From Streptomyces coeruleorubidus (GTDB lineage: Bacteria > Actinomycetota > Actinomycetes > Streptomycetales > Streptomycetaceae): a stretch of 64,000 nucleotides of DNA. Each line of letters starts with the position of its first letter. Positions within the stretch are counted from its first letter, which is position 1. The stretch is taken from assembly GCF_008705135.1 (NCBI RefSeq), contig NZ_CP023694.1, forward strand, positions 7,353,001 to 7,417,000. The letters are read 5' to 3'. The position numbers and the translations under genes are program-made. Below are positions 1 through 7,572 of the stretch, one piece after another. Under the pieces are notes generated by a model that searched no databases, had not been told where the DNA came from, and worked only from the letters and a program-made list of their open reading frames with translations.

Positions 1-318
1 GACGGCGCCCAGTGGGAGGACGACGAGGGCGAGTGGCGGCCCTTCAGGAAGAGCCAGATCGACGGCTCGTTCGGGCCGGAGACCGAGTCGGCGACGCAGT
101 GGTGGCAGAGCCGGTACAACCTGTCGGAGACCGACGGTGTCGTCGTCAGCGAGAGCTGGGACCTCGCCCAGACCCGGTTGCAGAGCTTCCCAGGCAACAT
201 CGTCCAGTACAAGGGGGACGCGCGGAACGTCAACTTCAAGCGCGTGGGCGGCAAGTACCAGGTCAAGCTGAAGAACGTCGGGCCCTGGAAGAACGCCCAC
301 TACCGCATCGTCGGCTGA
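1..318 (+). CDS. C-terminal end of a peptidoglycan-binding-domain protein (5' truncated)
   Basis: The window opens inside this reading frame, which runs 105 codons to a TGA at 316-318. Around residues 20-45 the stretch DGSFGPETESATQWWQ is typical of the PG_binding_1 fold, where a G-x-[FY]-G-P-x-T core is followed by a helix. The remainder is a basic, Lys/Asn-rich tail ending HYRIVG. The protein is probably secreted and bound to the cell wall, but the signal peptide and any catalytic domain lie outside the window. What the full protein does cannot be told from this fragment. Confidence 0.6.
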   Translation, partial: DGAQWEDDEGEWRPFRKSQIDGSFGPETESATQWWQSRYNLSETDGVVVSESWDLAQTRLQSFPGNIVQYKGDARNVNFKRVGGKYQVKLKNVGPWKNAHYRIVG

Positions 319-330
319 GAACAGTGTCGC

Positions 331-368
331 CGGGGAGCGGGTGGACCCACGGTCTCACCCGCTCCCCG
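331..368. terminator. Convergent (bidirectional) terminator hairpin
   Basis: Perfect 13-bp inverted repeat: arm 331-343 (CGGGGAGCGGGTG) and arm 356-368, with a 12-base loop. It sits just after the stop of the preceding plus-strand gene and overlaps the last codons of the minus-strand XRE gene, so it can serve both convergent transcripts. There is no clear U tract, which is common for Streptomyces terminators. Confidence 0.6.
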
Positions 369-777
369 TCGGCAGCACCCACAGCAGCCCGGCCAGCAGC
401 ACCACGATGACCGCGAAGGAGACCAGGGCCGCCGCCCGCCACCGCCGGTACTCGGCGCCGGGCGGCGCCGTCGCGGTGTCCACCACCGGCCCGGCCGGCA
501 CCGCCGCGCCGTGCGGCCACGTCTGGTCCGCCAGGTCCCACAGCGCCAGCAGCCGCGCCTGGTCCGCCCCCGCCACCCGGCACAGCGCCTGTACGGCTCC
601 CCTCGGGGGCTGCTTGGCCCCGCTGAGGTACCGCTGCCACGACGACTTGCTGTACGCCGTCCGCCGCGCCAGTTCGGCCAGGCTCAGGCCTGTGCGGTCC
701 TTCAGGGTCCGCAGTTGTCCGACCAGGTGCCGTGCCTCCCTCGGCAGTGCGTCCGGAAGCGGCCGCCAGCGTGTCAT
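355..777 (-). CDS. XRE-type helix-turn-helix protein with C-terminal membrane anchor
   Basis: 140 residues from ATG at 777, chosen because a GGGGGAC Shine-Dalgarno-like stretch precedes it and homology-like features begin there. Residues about 10-65 (VGQLRTLKDRTGLSLAELA... TAYSKSSWQRYLSG) form an XRE/Cro helix-turn-helix of the kind found in many Streptomyces regulators. Residues about 113-135 (AAALVSFAVIVVLLAGLLW) form one transmembrane helix near the C terminus. A DNA-binding domain tethered to the membrane suggests a signalling role, but the target is unknown. The longer upstream in-frame extension lacks structure and is probably not translated. Confidence 0.75.
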   Translation of the reverse strand: MTRWRPLPDALPREARHLVGQLRTLKDRTGLSLAELARRTAYSKSSWQRYLSGAKQPPRGAVQALCRVAGADQARLLALWDLADQTWPHGAAVPAGPVVDTATAPPGAEYRRWRAAALVSFAVIVVLLAGLLWVLPTGSG

Positions 778-1054
778 GGTCGTCCCCCAACTGCCCGCCG
801 CCGCCCCGCCCCGGGCAACGGCCCCTCCCCGCCGCATCGTTCGACGCCGGTCGGTTCCGGCCAGTTCCCCACCGCGACGGGCGCGCGGCGCGCACAAGGG
901 GTGTGCGGCTGCCGACCGGGCGACCGTCACTCTGCGCACGGTGCGCCGGGGCGTTCGACGTGACGGTCGGTCGGCGTAAGGAGCTTCGGGTGCAGCGCGA
1001 GAGGGGCCCGCACCCGTGCGACGGCCCCGCCGCGCACAGGTCAAGGCTCCCGCA

Positions 1055-2098
1055 CTACACCCGCGGCTCCGCCGTACTCGCCCGCAGCACCAACCGCGTC
1101 GACAACTCCGTCCGCGTGCTCTCCGGGTGGTGGCCGTCCATCAGGCGCAGCAGCGACCGCAGGGCCGTCGCGGCCATCTCCGACAGCGGCTGGCGGACCG
1201 TGGTCAGCGCGGGGGAGGCCCAGCGCGCCTCGGGCAGGTCGTCGAAGCCCACCACACTGACGTCGTCCGGGACCCTCAACCCCCGCTCGGCCAAGGCCTC
1301 GTACACCCCCAGCGCCATCCGGTCCGAGCACACGAAGACGGCCGTCGGCGGCTCGGGCAGGTCGAGCAGTTCCAGCATGCGGCGGCGGGCCATGTTCTCG
1401 TCGAAGCCGGCGTGCCGGACGTACTCGGCGCGGTGCCGGACCCCGGCCGACGCGAGCGCCGAGCGGTGACCGGCGACCCGGGCGCTGCTGCACAGCGTGC
1501 GCCGGTGACCGGCGATGACGGCGATGCGCTCGTGTCCCAGGGACAGCAGATGCTCCGTGGCCGTCAGGCCGCCCTGCCAGTTCGCCGCGCCCACCGACGC
1601 CACGCCCTCCGGCGGTTCCTGGACCGGGTCGATCATCACGAACGGGATGCGGTGCTGCTCCAGCCAGGCGTACTGGGAGTCGCTCAGCTCGGCCAGGTTG
1701 AACAGGACCCCGGAGGAACCCCGGGCGACCAGCTTGTCCAGCCAGCCGCGCTCCGGGCGCCCGGCTCGGGTGCGGGTCAGGGCCGCCGACACCACGACCT
1801 CCAGGCCCGCGTCGTGCGCCGCCTCCTCCACTCCGTGCAGCACCGCGCCCGACCAGGAACTCTCCAGCGAGTGCACGACCAGGTCGACCAGCCGGGGCGC
1901 CTTCGTCGCGTCGAACCGGGGTCTGCGGACATAGCCGAGCCGGTCGAGCGCCTCGGTGACGCGGCGGCGGGTCTCGGGCGCCACGTCCTCGCGGCCGTTG
2001 ACCACCTTCGACGCGGTCGGCACCGACACCCCCGCCTCGCGCGCCACGACCGCCAGCGTCGGACCTGCCGCCGCGCTCGCACTCGCCGTACGGACCAT
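1055..2098 (-). CDS. LacI-family transcriptional regulator (LacI-1)
   Basis: 347 residues. An N-terminal LacI helix-turn-helix (LAVVAREAGVSVPTASKVVNG, roughly residues 14-35) is followed by the hinge helix region and a periplasmic-binding-protein-like sensor domain to the C terminus (for example the AVFVCSDRMALGVYEAL and VSVVGFDDLPEARW motifs). The length is normal for the family, which usually represses sugar-utilisation genes until a sugar ligand is bound. It lies directly downstream of the GH43/importer operon, in the same orientation. Its own upstream region holds palindromes of the LacI-operator type, one of which (GAAAGCGCTTCC) recurs before the PL4/CE12 genes, so those are candidate targets by inference. 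Confidence 0.9.
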   Translation of the reverse strand: MVRTASASAAAGPTLAVVAREAGVSVPTASKVVNGREDVAPETRRRVTEALDRLGYVRRPRFDATKAPRLVDLVVHSLESSWSGAVLHGVEEAAHDAGLEVVVSAALTRTRAGRPERGWLDKLVARGSSGVLFNLAELSDSQYAWLEQHRIPFVMIDPVQEPPEGVASVGAANWQGGLTATEHLLSLGHERIAVIAGHRRTLCSSARVAGHRSALASAGVRHRAEYVRHAGFDENMARRRMLELLDLPEPPTAVFVCSDRMALGVYEALAERGLRVPDDVSVVGFDDLPEARWASPALTTVRQPLSEMAATALRSLLRLMDGHHPESTRTELSTRLVLRASTAEPRV

Positions 2099-2283
2099 CG
2101 GGAACCCACCTCTCCGGCCCGCCCGAGGGCCGTGGAAAGTTTCGACCAGCGCTGCTCACCGCGGTCCGGAGTCGGAGCCGACAGAAAGCGCTTCCTACTC
2201 TAGGTGCGGCGCAGGACGGCGGGAAGACAAGTGAATTCACGGGTTCTCGCCGGTCAAAACTTTCGAAACCCCGAACAAGGCCC
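2099..2283 (-). promoter_or_regulatory. Promoter/operator region of LacI-1
   Basis: 185 bases between the GH43 stop and the LacI-1 start hold three palindromic elements. GAAAGTTTC is at 2135-2143. GAAAGCGCTTCC is at 2184-2195, one base from a perfect GAAAGCGCTTTC palindrome. TTTCGAAA is at 2261-2268. The outer two belong to an inverted pair of the 13-mer GAAAGTTTYGACC: plus strand 2135-2147, minus strand 2266-2254. These look like LacI-family operators. Whether LacI-1 itself binds them is inference. Confidence 0.55.
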
Positions 2284-3879
2284 TCAGCCGGGTGTGCAGG
2301 CCAGCCGGAACCCCCCGAAGTCCGCCGTGAACACCGCGTCGACGAGGTCCCGGGCGTGGATGCCCGCCATCGCACCGGTGAAGCGCAGCCGGGAACCGTG
2401 GTCGTCGGACAGCCGGCTGAAGTCCAGGGCCGGTCCGATCGCCGTGCGCGCCCCGTCCCGTACGTGCCAGAAGCGTGCGGCGGCTCCCTCGATCGTCACG
2501 CCGAGCGTCACCGGTGCCCCCGCGGATACCTCGACGACTGCGAGCTGCCGTGTCCCGCCCTCGTCACGCTCGACGAGGCTGAGCACCGTGCGGCCGTCTC
2601 CCGCGGCGCTCCACTGCTGTCCGCACTGCGGCTCGCTCTCGGGCTCCGCCCAGGTCAGGTCCAGGCTCAGATACGCCTCGGAGTTGTACCAGAGCACCAG
2701 CCCGGCGGCCTGGGTGAAGGTGACCGGCCGCGCCTCGACGGTGACCTCGGCCTGAGCGCGGTGCTCGGTGATGCGCTGGGCCAGCATGCTGCTCGCCCAG
2801 CGGGATTCCGGCCCGTGCCGACCGCGCAACCGGATCCAGCCGGGCCGGGCCGTCGTGTCGGCCCAGGAGGGGTCCGGCGGTTCGCGCAGGGAGCTCCACG
2901 GCCAGGACAAGCCCTCGGGCGGGGCGGCAGGAGCCAGCGGGTGCGGACGCGTCGGTACGTCGACTTCCACGGCTGGATGCCAACCGCCCTGCCGCAGCCG
3001 GGGCCAGCCCTCCGCGTCCCAGGTCACCGCCTGGATCGCGGTCTCCCGGCCGAGCGGGCAGCGGCGGCCCTGCGGCGTGTGCAGCGGACGGGCCGTCAGA
3101 TGACTGAGGAGCCACTGCCCGTCCGGCGTCTCGACCAGCTCGCCGTGCCCGGCCTTCTGCAACGGCACGTCAGGGTCGTCCCGGGTGGTCAGCAAGGGCC
3201 GTTCGTCGAGTTCGTACGGCCCGGTCAGCTTCCGGCCGCGGGCCACCCGCACTCCGTGCTCCCAGCCCGTGCCGCCCTCCGCGAGGACCAGGTAGTACCA
3301 GCCGGCGCGGCGCACCAGCTTCGGTCCCTCGATGAGCCGGTCGTGCTGGAGCAGCAGACGCGTCGGCCCGACGGGCGCCAGGGTGTCCCGGTCCAGCTCC
3401 GTGACGACGATCCCGGCGAACCTCCGGCCGCCCGGCCGGTGGTCGTTCTGGAGGTTCAGCAGCCACAGCCTGCCGTCCTCGTGGAACAGGGCCGGGTCGA
3501 AGCCGTGGCTCGCGACCCGGCGCGGCACGCTCCACTCGCCGCTCACGTCGGTGGCCGTCGAGACGTACGTGTCCAGGTCGAAGTACGGCGTGCCGACCGA
3601 GCGCACGACGGTGTACGTCACCCAGAACCGTTCCCCGTCCCAGCTCAGCGACGGCGCCCAGACGCCCCCCGAGTCGGGCACCCCGGCCAGCGAGCCGCCG
3701 GGGGCCGCGCCCCGGACGTGCCCCGCGTACTCCCAGTGGGCCAGGTCGCGGGAGCGGTGGACCGGGATCGTCGGGAACCACTCGAAGGAGCTGGTCGCCA
3801 CGTAGTACCAGTCGCCGACCCGGATCAGGGAGGGGTCAGGGGCGAAGCCGCGCAGGACGGGGTTGTGCAGGACGGTCAC
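2284..3879 (-). CDS. GH43 glycosidase, beta-xylosidase type, cytoplasmic
   Basis: 531 residues with no signal peptide. The N terminus (NPVLRGFAPDPSLIRVGDWY) is characteristic of GH43 beta-xylosidases of the XynB/subfamily 11-12 kind. The expected acidic residues are visible: base Asp15 in APDPS, modulator Asp128 in GFDPALF, and acid Glu184 in IEGPKL. Residues about 330-531 match the C-terminal beta-sandwich (concanavalin A-like) domain found in this group. It should remove xylose, or possibly arabinose, from the non-reducing end of imported oligosaccharides. It lies 123 bases downstream of the importer permease, so it probably shares that operon, with a strong hairpin in between. Confidence 0.85.
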   Translation of the reverse strand: MTVLHNPVLRGFAPDPSLIRVGDWYYVATSSFEWFPTIPVHRSRDLAHWEYAGHVRGAAPGGSLAGVPDSGGVWAPSLSWDGERFWVTYTVVRSVGTPYFDLDTYVSTATDVSGEWSVPRRVASHGFDPALFHEDGRLWLLNLQNDHRPGGRRFAGIVVTELDRDTLAPVGPTRLLLQHDRLIEGPKLVRRAGWYYLVLAEGGTGWEHGVRVARGRKLTGPYELDERPLLTTRDDPDVPLQKAGHGELVETPDGQWLLSHLTARPLHTPQGRRCPLGRETAIQAVTWDAEGWPRLRQGGWHPAVEVDVPTRPHPLAPAAPPEGLSWPWSSLREPPDPSWADTTARPGWIRLRGRHGPESRWASSMLAQRITEHRAQAEVTVEARPVTFTQAAGLVLWYNSEAYLSLDLTWAEPESEPQCGQQWSAAGDGRTVLSLVERDEGGTRQLAVVEVSAGAPVTLGVTIEGAAARFWHVRDGARTAIGPALDFSRLSDDHGSRLRFTGAMAGIHARDLVDAVFTADFGGFRLACTPG

Positions 3880-3904
3880 GTGAGGGCTCCGGGAGGGTCG
3901 GGCA

Positions 3905-3946
3905 CCCGGGGGCCGCGGGGAGTCAGGGTCACCTGCGGCCCCCGGG
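3905..3946 (-). terminator. Intercistronic hairpin between permease and GH43 genes
   Basis: Perfect 12-bp inverted repeat (CCCGGGGGCCGC at 3905-3916 and its complement at 3935-3946) with an 18-base loop. It lies in the 123-base gap between the downstream permease gene and the GH43 gene. It may attenuate read-through or protect the upstream mRNA, giving unequal expression within the operon. Confidence 0.5.
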
Positions 3947-3968
3947 AGTCAGGGAGAGACGAGGGGGA

Positions 3969-4019
3969 TCACCTGAGGGCGCCGGTCACTTGAGGGCGAC
4001 CATCACTTGAGGGCGCCGA
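3969..4019. repeat. 17-bp tandem triplication at the permease stop codon
   Basis: Three adjacent 17-bp units (3969-3985, 3986-4002, 4003-4019) beginning TCACYTGAGGGCG. The last unit is the 3' end of the permease gene, covering its stop codon and the codons for its C-terminal residues LGALK. The other two are copies pushed into the intergenic region. A mutation of the first stop would simply add short copies of the same tail. Confidence 0.8.
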
Positions 4020-4917
4020 GCGTCACGCCCGACCGCCAGTAGCGGCGCATCGCGACCATCATGATCGCCATCGGCACGATGGACAGCAGCGCGCCGGTCA
4101 GCACCAGGCCCGTCAGATCGATGCCGGACTCCAGGCGCGTGCCGGTCCAGTTGTACAGGCCCAGGTTGAGCGTCCAGTTCTCCTTGCCGCGCAGCACGGT
4201 CAGCGGCAGGAAGAAGGCGTTCCAGGTGTTGACGAAGGCCAGCAGGAACACCGTCGCGCCGCCCGTCGTCATCATCCGCAGCACGATGCTGAAGAAGATC
4301 CGCAGCTCACCGGCACCGTCGATCCGGGCCGCCTCCAGCAGCTCGTAGGGGACCGTGGCCTCGGTGTACACCTTGGCCAGGTACACGCTGAACGGGTTGA
4401 TCAGGCAGGGGATCAGCATCGCCCACGGGGTGTCCACCATGCCGAGCGCCGAGAACAGCAGATACAGCGGCAGCGTGAGCAGGGCGATCGGGATCAGGAA
4501 CGAGCCCACGACACACGCGAAGATCGCGTTACGGCCGGGGAAGTCGAAGCGCGCCAGTCCGTAACCGGTTGCGAGCGCGATCAGCGTGCCGCCGAGCGAG
4601 CCGACCCCGGCGTACAGGAACGAGTTGGCCGTCCACCGCAGGAAGATGCCGTCCTGGTAGGTGAACACCTGTTGCAGGTTGTCCCACAGGTGCCAGCCGG
4701 AGAACCACAGGCCGTTGCTCTGGTACAGCGCCGTGCGGTCCTTGGTCGCGGCGACGATCAGCCACCACACCGGGAACAGGCTGTAGACACTGGCCAGGAT
4801 CAGCCCGACCAGCAGGAAGCGTTGACCGCCCCGCCCGCGGGAGGCCGCGTCCGGGCGGGTCAGGCGCCGGACGCTGCGGACGGGGGGCCGCTCCGTGGTG
4901 TGCTCGGTCAGCACCAT
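4003..4917 (-). CDS. Carbohydrate ABC transporter permease (MalG type)
   Basis: 304 residues from ATG at 4917. The start shares one base with the upstream permease stop (TGATG), so the two are translationally coupled; the longer open frame upstream is a shadow. Six hydrophobic segments follow a hydrophilic N terminus of about 30 residues. The cytoplasmic EAA loop that contacts the ATPase reads EAARIDGAGELRIF, around residue 205, and the C-terminal end (RRYWRSGVTLGALK) is typical of this permease class. It forms the inner-membrane channel of an oligosaccharide importer together with the next gene. No ATPase gene is present in the cluster, as is usual for Streptomyces importers that share MsiK. 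Confidence 0.9.
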   Translation of the reverse strand: MVLTEHTTERPPVRSVRRLTRPDAASRGRGGQRFLLVGLILASVYSLFPVWWLIVAATKDRTALYQSNGLWFSGWHLWDNLQQVFTYQDGIFLRWTANSFLYAGVGSLGGTLIALATGYGLARFDFPGRNAIFACVVGSFLIPIALLTLPLYLLFSALGMVDTPWAMLIPCLINPFSVYLAKVYTEATVPYELLEAARIDGAGELRIFFSIVLRMMTTGGATVFLLAFVNTWNAFFLPLTVLRGKENWTLNLGLYNWTGTRLESGIDLTGLVLTGALLSIVPMAIMMVAMRRYWRSGVTLGALK

Positions 4918-5801
4918 CAGTCGGCCTCCTTCGAGGTGAGCCGGTAGAAGAGGAAGGAGGCGACGCCCAGGATCAGGGCGAGCAGCACGGACAGGGCGGC
5001 CGCGTAGTTGTAGTTGCCCGCGTTGAACGCCTGGTTGTAGATGATCATGATCGGGGTGAAGCTGTCGCTGACCGTCTGCGGAGTGATGTTCCGGAACAGC
5101 GCCGGCTCGTTGAAGATCTGGAGCATCTGGATGATCGACAGCAGACCCGTCAGAACCAGCGCCCCGCGCACGTACGGGATCTTGATGCTGCGCGCGATCC
5201 GCAGCTCGGAGGCGCCGTCCAGCCGGGCCGCCTCGAACAGCTCGCGGGGCACGCCCTGGAGCGCCGAGTAGATGATCACCATGTTGTAGCCGATGCCGTG
5301 CCAGGTCAGCAGGTTGCCTATGGACGGCCACACCATCGACGGCGCGAAGAAGTTCCAGTCGAAGCCGAGGGCCTTGCCGATCGGCGTGAGCGGGCCGACG
5401 TCCGGGCTGTAGAGGTTGACCCACACGATCGCCGCGACCACGCCCGGGATCATGTACGGCACCAGCAGCAGGATCCGGAACCGGCTCGCCACCCTGGAGG
5501 TGAGCGCGTCCAGGAACAGCGCCAGCAGCAGGCTGATCAGCAGCATGAACGGGATCTGCACACAGGCGAAGAGCACCACCCGCAGGATGGAGTTCATGAA
5601 CGCCGAGTCGGTCAGGCCCTGCGTGTAGTTGTCGAGCCCGACGAACTCCGTCGTGGCGCCGCCGAGGCCGAGCCCGGACTGCTTCTCCGTGAACAGCGAC
5701 TCGTAGACGGCGTAGCCGATCGGGAGCAGATACAGGAAGACGAAGCCGAGCTGGAAGGGCACCGTGAACGCGGCACCCTTCCAGCGCATGGAGCGAATCA
5801 T
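4917..5801 (-). CDS. Carbohydrate ABC transporter permease (MalF type)
   Basis: 294 residues with six predicted transmembrane segments and an EAA loop (FEAARLDGASELRIARSI, around residues 190-207). It is the first of the two permeases of importer 1, placed ten bases after the solute-binding protein gene and coupled to the next permease. Length and topology are normal for the MalF/UgpA group without the large periplasmic insertion. The substrate cannot be read from the sequence. The downstream GH43 gene suggests xylo- or arabino-oligosaccharides. Confidence 0.9.
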   Translation of the reverse strand: MIRSMRWKGAAFTVPFQLGFVFLYLLPIGYAVYESLFTEKQSGLGLGGATTEFVGLDNYTQGLTDSAFMNSILRVVLFACVQIPFMLLISLLLALFLDALTSRVASRFRILLLVPYMIPGVVAAIVWVNLYSPDVGPLTPIGKALGFDWNFFAPSMVWPSIGNLLTWHGIGYNMVIIYSALQGVPRELFEAARLDGASELRIARSIKIPYVRGALVLTGLLSIIQMLQIFNEPALFRNITPQTVSDSFTPIMIIYNQAFNAGNYNYAAALSVLLALILGVASFLFYRLTSKEAD

Positions 5802-5811
5802 CGAGAACGCC

Positions 5812-7149
5812 TCAGCCCTTGACGCTGATACCGCGGGACTTCAGGTCCTTGACCGTCCACTCCTGCATGTGCGCGAGCAGGTCGGTGACCTTCTGCTCCT
5901 TGTTGACGACCTTGGCCCAGCCCGCCTGGAGCTCGGTGAACATCGCGGTCCAGTTGGGGCCGAAGGTCCAGTCGGTGGTGACGGTGCCCAGGCTGTCCGT
6001 CACGACCTTCTGTGCCGGCTCGTAGTTCTCGCCGAGCAGCTTCTGTGAGATCGACTCACCGACGTAGGTCTTGCTGTCGGCCAGTGCGGGCATCACGCCG
6101 TTGCCCGTCTCCGGGCTCGCCATCGTCTTGACCGCGTCCTGGTTCGTGGACATCCACAGCGCGGCCTGCGCGGCCTGCTCCTGGTTCTTGCACTGCTCGG
6201 TCACCAGGGTCACGCTGCCGGTCAGGTTCGTACCCGCCGGCGTCTTGGGCGCCTCGCCCTTGTAGGTCGGCCACGGGGCCAGGGCCCAGTCGCCGAAGGA
6301 CTTGGTGAAGTTCTGCACCATGCCGGCCATCTGCCAGGTGGAGATCTGCCGGGTGGCGGTGGCGCCGGTGTCGTAGCTGCGCTGCACGGCCGCGTAGTCG
6401 GCGAAGGACAGCTTGGCGTTCAGGTCGTTGTCGATGATCTCCTGGATCACCTTCGCGGCCCTGAGGGTGCCCTCGTCCTGGAAGTCCACCTTCCAGGCGT
6501 CGCCGTCGATCGCGTACCAGTGCGCACCGGCCTGCATCGCGAGCACCTCCAGGGTGCTCGGGTCCTCACCGGCGTAGTTGGTGATCTTGATGTTGTGCTT
6601 CTTCAGCTCCTTGCCCGCGGCGATGAAGTCGTCCCAGGTCGCCGGGGGCTTCAGGCCGTACTTCTTGAAGATGTCCGTGCGGTAGATCGTGAACTGGGGC
6701 GCCGAGCTGGTGGGCACGCCGTAGAGCTTGCCCTGCACCTGCGCGCTCGCCCAGGCGCCGGTGTTGAACTTGTCCTTCTCGCCGTCGACGTACTGCGTGA
6801 TGTCGGCGAGCGCACCATGCGAGACCCAGCTCGTCACGTACTCCGCGGTGTTCTGCACCAGGCAGGGGGCGTTGCCGGCCTTCACCGCGTTGGTGAGCTG
6901 CTTCTGCATGGTCAGCTGGTCGGTGACCTTGGTGTACTTCAGCTGGATGTCCTTGTGCGAGGCGTTGAACGCCTTGACGACCGCCTCCTGGCCGTTGGCC
7001 CAGCCCCAGAAGGGGAGGGTGACCGGGCCGGACTTCGACGCGGCGTCGTCACCCGAGCCGGATCCGCCGCAGGCGGAGAGGAGACCTGTCAGCGCGATAC
7101 CCGCGACTGCGGCGGAGGTGAACCTTCTCCGGGGGCTGGTGAAGTTCAT
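5812..7149 (-). CDS. Extracellular sugar-binding lipoprotein of ABC importer 1
   Basis: 445 residues from ATG at 7149, preceded by an AAGGAT Shine-Dalgarno. The N terminus MNFTSPRRRF followed by a hydrophobic stretch and the lipobox LLSAC-G marks a lipoprotein anchored at Cys27. The mature part is a family 1 solute-binding protein (VTLPFWGWANGQEAVVKAFN near the start; ISTWQMAGMVQNF around residue 260). It captures the sugar outside the cell and delivers it to the two permeases encoded just downstream. The open frame can be extended upstream only through a proline run produced by the G tract, which is an artefact of the homopolymer and not coding. Confidence 0.9.
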   Translation of the reverse strand: MNFTSPRRRFTSAAVAGIALTGLLSACGGSGSGDDAASKSGPVTLPFWGWANGQEAVVKAFNASHKDIQLKYTKVTDQLTMQKQLTNAVKAGNAPCLVQNTAEYVTSWVSHGALADITQYVDGEKDKFNTGAWASAQVQGKLYGVPTSSAPQFTIYRTDIFKKYGLKPPATWDDFIAAGKELKKHNIKITNYAGEDPSTLEVLAMQAGAHWYAIDGDAWKVDFQDEGTLRAAKVIQEIIDNDLNAKLSFADYAAVQRSYDTGATATRQISTWQMAGMVQNFTKSFGDWALAPWPTYKGEAPKTPAGTNLTGSVTLVTEQCKNQEQAAQAALWMSTNQDAVKTMASPETGNGVMPALADSKTYVGESISQKLLGENYEPAQKVVTDSLGTVTTDWTFGPNWTAMFTELQAGWAKVVNKEQKVTDLLAHMQEWTVKDLKSRGISVKG

Positions 7150-7252
7150 CTGACCGTGATCCTTCGGAATAGGCGTTCTCAGAACGAGAGGACGGCAGCG
7201 GCTCGGTGGTGTTGGCCAGGAACGGCGGCCGGAAACCGTCGGCTCGCGGTTG

Positions 7253-7300
<48 letters not shown>

Positions 7301-7325
7301 CGGCCAAGCGTAAGCAGAAGCTGTA

Positions 7326-7337
7326 GTAAGCGGTTGC
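7326..7337. promoter_or_regulatory. LacI-type operator, GTAAGCGGTTGC
   Basis: Matches 10 of 12 positions of the perfect palindrome GTAACCGGTTAC found at 7544-7555. It lies upstream of the G tract, in the leader of the importer 1 operon. It is probably a second binding site for the adjacent LacI-2 or its paralogue. Confidence 0.5.
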
Positions 7338-7543
7338 TGGGACGGTAGGCGCGTAGCTCGGCTCTTAGCAAGAGGTGCGCGGAAATTTGTTACGGCGGAT
7401 TGTCTGCCGGGTAGCCCCCGGAAACGCGGCGTCCGCTCGCGCACGGGCTCATATACGTGCAGGTCAGTGGGGGTGCGAGACACGCCGGTCCAGGGCCTCG
7501 GCGGTCACGCCGTCGAAACCTCGAACGGCCCGCGTAGCCGCTG

Positions 7544-7555
7544 GTAACCGGTTAC
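7544..7555. promoter_or_regulatory. LacI-type operator, perfect palindrome GTAACCGGTTAC
   Basis: A 12-bp perfect palindrome located 18 bases past the LacI-2 stop, at the upstream end of the 423-base leader/promoter region of the importer 1 operon. The CCGG-centred form is typical of LacI/GalR operators. Close variants occur at 7326, 15618, 15703, 15914 and 33340. Confidence 0.7.
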
Positions 7556-7572
7556 GTAACTACATCTGGTCG

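Noticed and set aside
4561..4572. GTAACCGGTTGC inside a permease gene
   Set aside because: Resembles the operator family but is in the middle of coding sequence far from a promoter; may be chance, so not annotated as an operator.
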